Source of the DNA: Triangularia verruculosa
Taxonomy: Eukaryota > Ascomycota > Sordariomycetes > Sordariales > Podosporaceae
DNA: 64,000 nucleotides
Assembly (NCBI GenBank): GCA_033296885.1
Contig: MU863961.1
Location: forward strand, 62,001 to 126,000
Direction: 5' to 3'
Shown here: piece after piece, positions 21,600-32,796 of the stretch
Layout of the letters: each line of letters begins with the position of its first letter
Position numbering within the stretch: the stretch's first letter is position 1
Notes under the pieces: generated by a model
What the model was told of the DNA's origin: nothing
Databases searched by the model: none
The model's input: the letters and a program-made list of their open reading frames with translations, nothing else
Translations under genes and position numbers: made by a program

Positions 21600-23232
21600 T
21601 GTCCGAGGTTCCGGACGCGCCCATATTAGAGAGCTTTCGAGGTCCGAACGTCAGCAAGAACAGGTGTTCAGTTTCTCCTTTAGGCGATCTTTATTCCGAG
21701 CGCATACCTAATCCGACTCTGGCCAGTTCAACTCGGAAAGCTTCAGTTCTTGGTCACTTGGAAGCTAGCACGAAAGCGCCATCGTGTAGCCAACCATGCC
21801 GGGAGTCTAGCTCTGCAATGGAACAGTTCTTCGATTCACTTGCAATTATGCAACATGTCCTGTCTGTTGAGGGGAATTAACTTGATGATGTGCCGCACAT
21901 GTGCTTTTGCAAGCATGTTCCTGGTGCGGGTAAGCGCAAGGATACGGGAGCTGATCGAGCTGTCCCGGACCTCTGTGGGATCCATCGATTGTGTTTCGCA
22001 GCGTTTCTCAACTTGGTTGGGGTCGAGGAAGCGGCCACGGGTACGGGTTGATGTGTTTCCGGCTCGTGGCACGACATGCTGCTGTTCAACGCTGTTGGCC
22101 TGGACTCAGCACAGCCCTATGGGAAAACAGGTCCTTTGCCTGGGTTCTAGGTGGTGACGGAACCAACAGCTCCCTGGGCCACGCCACATCCAACTTGTCG
22201 TGGTTGAAATGCTGCGTTCCCATCACGAAGCGGTGAGCTTAACAACTAGATAGTTCCAGGCAGCCAGAGTTTGAAGTGATTGCCGGCGTTCGCGGAACCT
22301 GGAAGGTCCTGTCAATTTCGAAGATGGCGGTGCGGAAACCTCTCGGCCGGATACGTAGGTAAGCATAGAGGTATACATCCACGGCAGGTATATGTCTCCT
22401 AGGGACGAAACGAAGGATGAGGTGAAGGGAAGAAAGGCAGACGGACAAAGGAATCCATTGGTATTGTCATGCCCCAAATTGAAATTGCGAGTAAGCAGCA
22501 TATGGCCGATGTTGGGTCTCGGGCGTGATGCGAACAAAGTGAGGCACTCGTGTCCAACTTTGCTCCAGAGCTCTACTGGAACTGTGACAGAATTTTGGGT
22601 TCAATTTTACGAAATGATAAGGTAATAACTCATGAAGGCCTGATCTTGGAGTCCCATCTATAAGGCTGACGATGACATTATGTGTGAGGCGACGGCTCTT
22701 CCCGGACCCGGCTGAGAGGTTCAGTGCCCCTGAAACATCGGCAGTGGCCCAGTGGGTGCTTAATTTTGTGTAGGGAGAACAGGCCGCTGGAGTCACGCCA
22801 GCGAGGGACAGCCCTGCTTGGCCCCCCCACCAACCCGTCTTTGGCGGGGCCCCACATTTGACTCATGCCCAGTGCCTGCCCCTCCCCTAGCCCATGCCCA
22901 AATGGCTGACTCAGCAGGGCGATAAGAAAATTCACCAGGTTTTGACGAGATAAAGAACGATAAGCAGAGGTTGTGCCAAAAAAAAAATAGCGCTGCAGCG
23001 GGGTGACAAGACATTTTTCTCAGGTCCCCGGTGGCACACACACACACACGCATAATCTTTATCTCTACACCGATTTGCGCCTCACGCTCGTCGAGACCAT
23101 TCCCTCCCTTTCGCGCCTGACCGCAGTGCGCATCTCCAGCGCAGGTTTCCCCCGAGACCGTGTCTGGTCCTGCGCGTCTTTCCTTATCCTCCTTTCGGCC
23201 AGTATTTCCCGTCACAGGCACCGCGTTCCGCC

Positions 23233-26200
23233 ATGACTGTTGTGCCCATCAACGGCGCTGCCCCTCCGGCGGCAGACGTCGCAGCCATCCTCAACACCAT
23301 CTTCAACGCCACTTCTTCCAACCAATCGATCGAAGCCTGCTACGCCCTGTGTGATATCCTCATCAACACCGCTGGTTTCCGTGGCCTCTACCACTACAAC
23401 CTCCCCGCCGAGATCAAGAAGGCTTCTGCCGACAAGAAGAGTGGCTTCCGTCGCGAGGGCGCCCAGAACCTCCTTGGTGCTTTGTTCGAGCGCCTGCCTC
23501 CAGCTGCGCCAATCACCGAGGTCGTTTTCCTCATCCAGGATGGCGGGCTTCTCAAGATTGCCCTCGATGCACTTGCCGACAAGGGTGCCATTGTCCGCGA
23601 GGCTGCCCAGTACGGCATCGATGCCTTGTTCGCCAACCTGAGCCCCGAGGCCATGGTTGCCGCCCTCCTGCCTGCCATCGTCGAATACATCAAGGCGGCT
23701 GGTGGAAAGTGGCAGGGTGTTGTTGGCGCTTTCAAGATCATGGAGAAGATGGCCAACAAGGCCCAGATCACCATTGGGAGCACCAAGGAGCAGGCCGCCG
23801 AGCAGGATATCATGCGTGAGGCCATGGGCTCCAAGCTCGCCACTCTGATTCCAATCACCGAGAATGGAATGTTGGATATGAAGACCGAGGTCGAGAAGCA
23901 GGCCCTCAAGACCATGACGGCCATCACCACCCTTCTGTCCAACGACGACGTCGCGTCCCGAATCCCCCTTCTGATTGAGACCATGCATCACCCGTCGGTC
24001 GAGGCAGTGCACAAGGCCATTCACGCTCTCTCCCAGACAACCTTTGTTGCCATCGTCACCTCTCCCGTACTCGCTCTCCTGACCCCTTTCCTTGAGCGAT
24101 CTCTCAACAACCCCTCGACTCCCCAGGAAGTCCTCCGCCAGACCGTTGTGATTACAGAGAACTTGACCAAGCTTGTCCACGACCCCATCGAGGCCCGTAC
24201 ATTCCTTCCCAAACTCCAGCCCGGCGTGAAGAGCGTTGTCAATCGTGCCTCGCTCCCCGAGGTCCGCGAGATTGCCACCCGTGCGTTGGCCGTCATGGAC
24301 AAGGCTATGGGTAACGATAACTCGGTGCCAACCACAATCATCGAGCGGACTTCTGCCGAGGATGTCGCCAAGGTGTTGGATCAAGAGATCAAGAAGAACG
24401 GCGGCCTGAACGGCGATGAGGCGACCTACAAGTTGGCTGCTCCCTTCATCTCTTCAATGGTCAGCGAGGACGTGAACCACCGTCAGCTCGATCGCATTCC
24501 AAGCAAGATCGCGCCATACATCAAGGATCTGCTGCAAAAGCCCGAGGCTAGCGACGCCGTCGCGGAGGCCGTTCACAAGTTCTACATAGCAGAGGACGAG
24601 CGCAAGTATGGCGTCCCAGAAAAAGAGGACGATGGTGAGATTGAAATCGTCAATGCCGACTTCTCTCTGGCGTACGGTGGTATGCTTCTGCTGTCCCACA
24701 CCAACCTCAGGTTGTTGAAGGGCCATCGCTACGGCCTTTGCGGTCGCAACGGTGCTGGAAAGTCTACTCTAATGAAGAGTATTGCCAATGGAAAGCTCGA
24801 GGGCTTCCCGTCGCAAGATGTTTTGCGCACTTGCTATGTTGAGCACAACCAGGGCGAGGACGCCGATATCAGCATTCTCGAGTTCGTTTCCAAGGATCCC
24901 ACCATCGCCAAGGAAGGAAGGGAGCGCATCGTTGCCGTCTTGGAGGAGTTCGGTTTCACATCGGGCCCAGAGGGCAGGCAATCGCAAAAGGTTGGGTCTC
25001 TCTCCGGTGGTTGGAAGATGAAGCTGGCTCTTGCCCGTGCCATGCTTCAGAGAGCCGATGTCCTGCTGCTTGACGAACCTACCAATCACTTGGACGTTGC
25101 CAACATCAAGTGGCTTGAGAACTACCTCAAGACACATCCCGACATTACCAGCTTGATCGTGTCCCACGACTCTGGATTCCTTGACGAGGTCACCACTGAT
25201 ATCTACCACTATGAACCCAACAAGAAGCTTGGACACTACAAAGGCAACCTTGCTGCCTTTGTCCAGCGTCGCCCAGAGGCCAAGAGCTACTACACCCTGT
25301 CTGCTTCCCTTGTCCAGTTCAAGTTCCCTCCTCCTGGCATCTTGAGCGGCGTCAAGTCCAACACCCGCGCCATTATCCGCATGACAAATGTCTCGTACAC
25401 GTATCCCAAGGCGCCCAAGCCATCTTTGTCGGAGGCGTCTTGCCAGCTCACCTTGTCGTCGCGTGTCGCCATCATTGGCCCCAACGGTGCCGGCAAGTCT
25501 ACCCTCATCAAGCTCTTGACCGGCGAGGTCATTCCTACCACTGGCAAGGTCGAGAAGCACCCCAACCTTCGTATCGGTTACATTAAGCAGCACGCCCTTG
25601 AGCACGTGGAAATGCATCTTGAGAAGACGCCCAACCAGTATCTTCAGTGGCGTTATGCCCATGGTGATGACCGTGAGGTGCACATGAAGCAGACCCGTGC
25701 GCTGTCTGATCAGGACCGCGAGCAGATGGACAAGTTCGTCGAAATTGGCGGTGGAAAAGCCCCTCGCCGGATCGAGGCCCTGGTTGGTCGCCAGAAGTAC
25801 AAGAAGACCTTCCAATACGAGATGTAAGTGCCAGCACTGAGCTCCAGACTTCAATCCGTGTTTGTCTTGCTAACCTTTGACTCCAGTAAATGGCGCGACT
25901 TCTTACCCAAGCACAACTCTCACTTCTCCCGTGAGACTTTGCTCGAGCTCGGCTTTGACAAGTTGGTACAAGAGTTCGACGACCACGAGGCCTCGCGTGA
26001 AGGTCTCGGCTACCGTGAGCTTCAGCCCTCCGTCATCAGCAAGCACTTTGAGGATCTCGGCCTTGATCCCGAGATTGCGAACCACAACGAGATCGGCTCG
26101 CTTTCTGGAGGTCAAAAGGTCAAGGTCGTCATTGCCGGTGCCATGTGGAACAACCCTCATTTGCTCGTGCTTGACGAACCGACCAACTTCTTGGACCGCG

Positions 26201-26637
26201 ACTCGCTCGGCGGTCTGGCTGTTGCCATTCGCGAGTTCAAGGGTGGTGTGGTGATGATTTCCCACAACGAAGAGTTTGTTGGAGCCTTGGCTTCCGAAAC
26301 CTGGCACGTCGACAATGGACGGGTCACGCACCGCAGCAACAATGCCATTGCGTTGGACCGCTTCGAAGACAGTGCCAACACCAGTGCTGTCCCGAGCGCT
26401 GTCCCCAGCGGGCTTAACACACCTGCCCTGAGCAGTGCCGCCCCCAGTGCTGTCAACAGCGGTGTCGAGGACAACGCCGGCGAGGCCTTGAAGTTCCGGG
26501 CGAGAAAGAAGAAGAAGATGACCAAGAAGGAGCTCAAGGAGCGGGAGGCCAGGCGCAGATTGAGGCACATTGACTGGCTCAACAGTCCCAAGGGTACCCC
26601 CAAGCCCCTTGATACGGATGACGAGGCAGACGACTAA
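23233..26637 (+). CDS. tef3: Translation elongation factor 3 (eEF3), ABC-F type ATPase
   Basis: Two exons, 23233-25823 and 25887-26637, encode 1113 aa, somewhat longer than yeast eEF3. The intron has donor GTAAGT, a GCTAAC branch point and acceptor CAG; the join reads 'QYEIKWRDF'. Domain order: N-terminal HEAT repeats (to about residue 440), ABC1 with Walker A 'GRNGAGKST' from residue 504, signature 'LSGGWKMKLALARAM' from 590 and Walker B 'LLLDEPTNHLD'. ABC2 follows, with Walker A 'GPNGAGKST' from 749, a chromodomain-like insertion, signature 'LSGGQKVKV' from 936 and Walker B 'LVLDEPTNFLD'. A Ser/Ala/Val linker precedes a Lys/Arg-rich tail (RKKKKMTKKELKERE). In fungi eEF3 is an essential ribosome-bound ATPase that helps release E-site tRNA during elongation. 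The leader is pyrimidine-rich and the codons are strongly biased, as expected for a very highly expressed gene. Confidence 0.97.
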
Positions 26638-27015
26638 GGGTGGCACGAACACGAAGGCGGGTGGACTTCTGGATGTTTTTTCTATATACAGCAGAAACTC
26701 AGTGATCAGCTATATGTAACCTGAGCATGGCATGGCGTCGGTCTGTTTATAACGTAGATGGTCATTAGGGGCAAGCGTAGAGCGGTTTCTTTTGTCAGAT
26801 GGTGGATCAAGTACCATCGGGATGGGTAAAAAGATTGGCTTAACAAGGTTGGGGAGAGTCACTAGAGAAAGATAGAGAGGCGTTTGGCGCTAGATATAGA
26901 GCATAGATTTCCTTGGGTCTTGATCATTGGCATATTATTTCCGACATGCAAAGTTAAGATCACTCCTGCTCTCCTGCTTGCGAACACATTTAACAGTGTC
27001 AGTCCTGGTGGAGGA
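26638..27015. other. Convergent intergenic region between eEF3 and fasciclin genes
   Basis: The 3' flanks of the two genes meet here. I see no gene or repeat. Confidence 0.5.
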
Positions 27016-28423
27016 TCACATAGCCCCCAGGCCAATCACACCCATTCCCACCGCGCCCAGGATGGCCGCTGCCGCCGTCACCTGGGCACCCATGCCGCTG
27101 CTGCTCTGGCTATTCACCCCGTTCCTGCCTGTGGTTGTCGCCGTCCGCTGGGTGTTTGCTTCCACCGTCGGCTCGGGACAGTCGGTGGTGCACGGGAGCC
27201 AAGTGGTGAACGGCGCCGGCACCCTCGTCCCCGTGCGCGTCTCGGCCCCCTTGCTCACCTGGAACACGGGAGTCTGCGACTTTGCCTCGAGGTCGGGGGT
27301 CTCGGCAAACTCATCCGGATTCAGGACGTTGTCGATGATGTGGATCACGCCGTTGGCGAGGAGAACGTCGGACTGGAGGAGCTGGGCCGAGTTGAAGAAG
27401 ATGTTGTTGCCTGCTTTGGACACGGTGACCTTGCTCGCTTTGTCGTCGCTGCCGAGGAGGGTGGCCAGAGACGAACCGGTCGAGTTGGCGAGGGAGGACA
27501 GGTCGGACGAGGAGAGGACTTTGTCGGGTATGATGTGGTACTTGAGAACGGTGGCGAGGTCTTCCTTGGAGAGTGGATCCAGGGCGGAGGAGATGGACTG
27601 GAAGGCGGCGTTGCGGGGGGCGAGGATGGTGATGTCTCTCTGGGATGAGAGGTCAGGGGCCAGTCCGGACTTGAAGAGGGCGCCTAGGAAGGAGGTGAGG
27701 TCTTTGTAGGCGTCTCTGGCTGTTGTCTCTAGGCGGGAGGGCGGAACCAAAAGGGTGTCAACGACTTGGATGAAGCCGCCTGTGAAGGGGATGTCCTGGA
27801 AGGGAGGCTCGAGAATGGTGGAGCGAGTTCCTAGACCGGAGGTGATGACGGCGGTGTCATCGTGCTGACGGGAGGTGAGGATGTTTTGGCCTTTCGTGAC
27901 GTTGGTGTAGGCCGAGGAGGTGAGGAGGGTGGGGAACAGATAGGTTGGTCCGGGTTCTAGCGAGGAAACGTTGACGGAGAGCGGGAGGATGTGGTATTGA
28001 AGAAGGGAGGTGACCAGAGCCGAGTCGGTCAGGTCGAAAACGTGAGACTTGTTGAAGGCTTCGTTGGAGGGCGCAATGAGCTGCCAGGAGACGTTAGTGA
28101 TGGCTTGGAAAGAAGGCATGTAAGACGAGTCATACTGTCACACCCCCGGAATGAGGCAGTTGCAAAAGGATATCGGGATTTTGCTAGTAAGCAGGCTGAT
28201 CAGCAGATGGAAAGAGTCCAGAGGTGGTAGGGACTACCTTGATTAGGCTGTAATATGTCGACAGTTCTTCATTGCCGGCGAGAACCTCCCCCAGAGCTTT
28301 TGCCTCGGTTGCCCGCTTGGCTTCCCGTCCATTACTCCAAGCCATACTTGAGAACGGCGCGGTTGCAAGCATGGCTAGGAGAGAAGCCAAAAGCCTCCAT
28401 GGTGATCTTGACCTTTCATGCAT
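27016..28423 (-). CDS. Fasciclin-domain protein, GPI-anchored type, three exons
   Basis: Exons on the minus strand: 28423-28238, 28183-28136 and 28080-27016, giving 432 aa. The start at 28423 (MHERSRSPWRLLASLLAMLA) gives a signal peptide with a basic head; an upstream in-frame ATG at 28516 would bury it. Two FAS1 domains are visible. The first has 'LIAPSNEAFNKSH' then 'LLQYHILPL' and ends 'GGFIQVVDTLLVPP'; the second has 'ITILAPRNAAFQSI' then 'VLKYHIIPD' and ends 'GVIHIIDNVLNP'. A Thr/Ser/Pro-rich linker leads to a hydrophobic C-terminus (AAAAILGAVGMGVIGLGAM), as for GPI anchoring. FAS1 proteins act in adhesion and cell-surface contact. Exon 2 is only 16 codons long; without it the first FAS1 motif is broken. 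Both introns are GT-AG and phase 0. Confidence 0.9.
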
Positions 28424-29962
28424 GATTAGTCTTGTGCGAAGAGGATCGCCCTTGTCCAAGTGAAACTCGATAGAGGTACGCGAGACCTTTTGAGTCTGTT
28501 GGCATTTCGTTCCCAAAAAGTTTAAGCCTGAGATAACTTATTGTGATATTGGACAGAGGTGGCTGGCGCTCAAGTTCTTTTGATCCGTGATTGTTGATTG
28601 TTGATTGTTTGTGGCGTCGATGCTGGAGATAACTCGCAACCGCCTCACTCGGCTTGATATTGTCCTACACAAACACAACCAAAGATGTATTCAAGAAGAA
28701 GCCAGACAGGAAGATTTCTGCTTTTATTCTAATTTATCCTTTTTATCTCCCACAACTCTGTTCTCGGAACCCCCATTAAGCCGCAACGCGAACGCCCTCG
28801 ACGGCTACTGACCGCTTGCCACGTTCCGAGGCCCTTCTCAGAAAGGCAGCTGGAGGAAAAGAAACAAGACAAGCTGGGCTCAAGGTGTGCAGATAGGGAA
28901 TGGCCTCACAAGCTTTGCAAGCCATCGGGTGCGAGTTCTCGTGCCACAGGCGCCACGAGACGAATATGCGGTGTTGTCATCCACGGCGGCGTTCTTGGCC
29001 CAGGCCACAGATCAGGGCCAGGCAAAGAGGGACAACCAAGATTTCTTCTGGGCATCAGATCAGGATGAAACCTTGCCTATCGCCTCATCTGCGTGTCTCA
29101 GCTTCAAGTTCTCGTGGCCGCGCCGCGGCAAGTGGCAGCTGCATATGCGGTCTGCATGGCGCGCGCTTCGCACCTGACTCGATGGAAAACTACGGTACTC
29201 GATACGAGATTCGGCCGTGTCAAATACCGAGAGCTTCATAAATCTTGGCTTCTTGGCCATAGACAGCCCGGAAAGCTTTCCATGATACATAGGCTGGCAT
29301 TTTGGAAGTCTGCGTATGGATCGGGCAGTGCGTACCTGGTCGCACCCTTTGGGGTTTCCTGGTGTACGACCATAGCGGTGTCTGTTCTTCGCGCACCGCG
29401 TCTGAAGGTGTGTCCTAACGCAGGTACGGCGGTTTCCATCATATCAGAAGGAACGTAATACCGCAGGGCAACCAAGGTAGATGAGTAATTTCGTGTTTCA
29501 TTTCTGCTATCCAACTGAAGCGGCATCATATGGCCACTAGACTTTTCGCCAGGTATTGTACCCTATAAACTACTAGCCAAAGTGGCAAAGCAAATCAACA
29601 AATGTCGTGAGAAGAAAAAGAATAGGTAATTACCAATAAGGCTGTTCCCTTGTAAAGTAGCACAAATAAGTAAGCAAAGCAACCGAATAAGTCAAGAACC
29701 CCAGCCAACTCCGAAGTTCCACCTTCCTGTCCATCCCGCCCCCATTGTCTTCCTGGTCTATATGAATCGTGTATATCTGGCAATAGAAGAAAATATTTGT
29801 AGTGTTTGCTGAAAAAGAGCTGTCGTTTGGCGAGACTTGCCGATAATAGCAATAAGTTTATTTCGGGCTGTATGCGATATGTGTGGCTGCATGTGACAAA
29901 ACATAGAAAGAAGCAAAAAAAAGCGCAATGCTTTTGTGTTCCAAGGTCGTGTGGCTCATTGT
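28424..29962. other. Intergenic: promoter of the fasciclin gene and 3' side of the GT2 gene
   Basis: No gene is seen; both neighbours are on the minus strand. Short frames on both strands have no family match. Confidence 0.45.
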
Positions 29963-32796
29963 CTACCATGAGAAGGTCATCAGCGCAGGGTTGAGGGCAA
30001 GTGGCAGCAAGAGATGCGACGCCGCGACGGTCGCCATGGGAAGGATGGCCACGAAATCGGTGATGTGCCAGCTGTAGGGAATGAAGGGCGCCACGGCGAG
30101 AATAACCATGCCTGCAATGAACAGCGAGGCGAAAAGCATCGAGAATTTGAACTGAGGTCACTACATGTTAGCTTATGTCCGGCACACTGAAACAGGTCAA
30201 GCGTGGAAAAAAGGCTCACCTTCTTGAGCACCTTGGGCACTTCGATGAAGAAGTTGGAGAACTCGGCCTCCTTGCTGGTGGCACCCCATGTCATGTCGAT
30301 CTCAAACATGTGGGCCAGCAGAGCCTGGGAAACGTGCAGCGAAAGACCACCCAGGAAGATGGCAAGCAAAAACGTCCACTTAAAGTTCTCAAAGATGGCA
30401 TATAGGATGTTGCGTTCCCCAACACGGTATCTCATGACAGCCAAGGCGATGTTGCCCAATCCGTTGAAGACGATAATGATGGAGAACCAGACCTGCCACG
30501 AGTCGACATAGTACTTGTCGAGGTACCCGTTGAACCAGCCCATGAGGAAGTAGTTGACGCTGGTCATGATCCAAGCGGCGCCGATGGCGTAATAGGTGCC
30601 GATGTAAGAGACCACGGTGATCTTGGAGGTAAACCGAATATTGGAGAACAAGAAGCGGCGGAAGAGAGGGGTGAAGGGACCTTTCCAGAGCCACATGCGG
30701 ATAGGATGGAACAGCAGTTCGTTGCAGCCATACGCATACTTTTCCCAACGGGCCAGCTCGTCGTACACGGTAAGAGACACACCCTCCTTGAAACCTTCAC
30801 CAGCCCAGGCCGCGAGACGAATGATGTAGCCATTGCACTGGAGACGCAGGGACATGTCAAAGTCTTCTGACACGTGGCTTTCCGACCAGAACTTTTCGTA
30901 CCTATCCTCATCCTCGTACGAGACCTGTTGAATAGCAGACCAGCGGAGAATGGCGTTGTGGCCGACGAAGGGAGCGACATCGCCGTTGGAGACAGTGTAC
31001 CGAATGGCGCTGTAGATGAGGTTGGTGAAGAAGGTGATTCCGTTCTCGAAGTAGGTGTGGACGACTTGCATGACACCAGATGAGAACTGCATGATGCCAA
31101 CATCGGGAGAGAGCTCCATCTCGGAGACGGCATCAAGCAAGCAATCGGCGGGGACACGGGTGTCGGAGTCAATCAGCAATATGTAATCACCAACACGAAT
31201 ATTACCATCTGCCCAGGCGCGGCCATCGGCCTCCAGTACCTCCTTGAGAGCTCGCTCGTAAGCCATGGCTTCGTCGTGCTGTGACCAATCAGGGGTGCGC
31301 TGGATCTGCTCAAGCTTCTCCTCGACTTTGCACGAGATCATGAGGGCAAAATTCATGTTGGAGGCCTTCTTGAACTTGCCCTTGCGCGTGAAGCCATTCT
31401 CACCGTGCTTGGGGCGGGCCACCCATCCGATACTGTGGTCGGCGTAGAACTCAATACGGGCGCGACGGTCTTCTTCCGAGATGAGCTGGAGACCGTCATC
31501 GTTGATGAACATGTTGGCGGATCCGCCCTGGAGTTCGTATGTCGACATGGCCTGCTTGATCGACTTGACCGTGGGCGCAATGACACCATTGAGACCTTCC
31601 TTGTAGACAGGGCACTGGACGGTGACGTGCGGCAGGATGGCTGCCTGCAGTCTTGGAGGCGGGCGAGCAGAGTAGAACTTGGAGTTGATGGTGAGCTGGC
31701 GAATAGGACCGAAGATTTGGGCCAGGCAACCGACAATGACCTGGGCAAAGAAGAGCGTGAAGAAGATCTGAACCGGGAACAGGGCCACGAGGGCCAAGCG
31801 CGTAAAGTTGTTGTCAACCGACACCTCGATGGCGAGCTGGCGGAAGGCAGCGCCGAGAGAGACGGTGACAAGAACCAGTGTCAAGCTGACGAGATAAGTG
31901 TTGAGCAAATGTACTGGTCTCTTCTCGGGCTTCAGCTCTCCGCTCTCTTCGTCGACCTCCGCGTCCGTAGCAATGGGAAATCCGCCCTTCTCCTCCTCGT
32001 CTTCCTCGGCGCCAGCCTTCCAAACCAGGTCCATCAGTTCCTTTTCGATACCTCTGGCCCTCTCCACCAAGTGAAGCGCCTCGTCGTCCCAGACAATGAG
32101 CAGGCCTTCAGAGGCAACAAAGGCGGCAAACTGGTGTTTTCTGGCACGCGGAAGGTCGTCGATAGTGGGAAGAATCTGAACGCGCAAACCGTTCATCAAT
32201 GGCACATCGACGGCGTCTGGCGACCAAGCCAAAAAGGTCTTGATAACTCTAGAGTTGACAGTCATCGCGCACTAGTGCCGTCGGTTAGTATGCCTGGGGG
32301 CGAATCATTATGGCAAGCATTCACATACCTGAACATTAAGCGCAGCGCAAGCGATGGCAAATGGGGAGTTGCCAAGTGATGGCGGGCAGGCCATGTACTG
32401 TCCTCTTGATTTTCGCAAAAGCACACCCTCGATCTCACCGCTGCCATCTGACACCCACAGGTGGGAACATTGCTGTTGGTAGAGGTAGTTTACCATGACC
32501 TCGTGCTTGATGTCATCCAGGAACATGGAGCTCCCCGTTGATTTGATAGACCGGCCTGATAGCGAATGTGGTCTTGAGCTCCCCCGTGGCGTGGGAAGCT
32601 GAAGCTCGTGTTCATTGTGGCCGAATCGTTCTGATGGCGGCTTCTCAGACACTGACGACTGCCCTTGCTGATGTCCATGCTGTCTGGGGCCCCTTCGTGG
32701 CTGTGGAGGCTGCAGTTGCTGTTGCTGTTGTTGCTGCTGCTGTGTTTCCTCTGGCTTGCCGGGCTTCTCGGCCTTGAAGTAGCTGCCGATGCCCAT
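29963..32796 (-). CDS. Membrane GT2 polysaccharide synthase (CPS-1/hyaluronan-synthase-like)
   Basis: Exons on the minus strand: 32796-32329, 32271-30220 and 30151-29963, giving 902 aa. The intron 1 branch point is ACTAAC; the intron 2 branch point is GCTAAC. The N-terminal 100 residues are disordered and include a polyglutamine run. Two membrane segments precede the catalytic domain ('LLNTYLVSLTLVLVTVSL', 'LFPVQIFFTLFFAQVIVG'). The GT2 core shows 'VQCPVYKEG', 'FINDDGLQ', 'LLIDSDTRVP' (DxD) and 'VSEDFDMSLRL' (general base ED). The QxxRW position is replaced by 'LLFHPIRMW'. Six or more further membrane segments follow, including exon 3, which ends 'ALNPALMTFSW'. The family makes a cell-surface polysaccharide at the plasma membrane; the Neurospora CPS-1 wall synthase is the closest named type I can recall. 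The polymer cannot be told from the sequence. Confidence 0.85.

Larger units (their letters stand above)
15940..23232. other. Long gene-poor region (about 7.3 kb)
   Basis: Only one small gene candidate is listed inside (19144-19401). Elsewhere the frames are short, unrelated to any family I recognise, and without matched splice signals. Notable non-coding content: a degenerate AT-rich tandem repeat (17629-17767), a T-rich tract (about 19824-19880), a hairpin (21577-21599), and ACCTACC-type motifs at 19014-19029 and 20613-20625. The end of the region, from about 22900, is the promoter and pyrimidine-rich leader of the eEF3 gene, with a CA run near 23036-23050. Confidence 0.5.

Noticed and set aside
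23212..24384. 390-codon frame on the minus strand
   Set aside because: It is the antisense shadow of the eEF3 gene, caused by its strongly biased codons.
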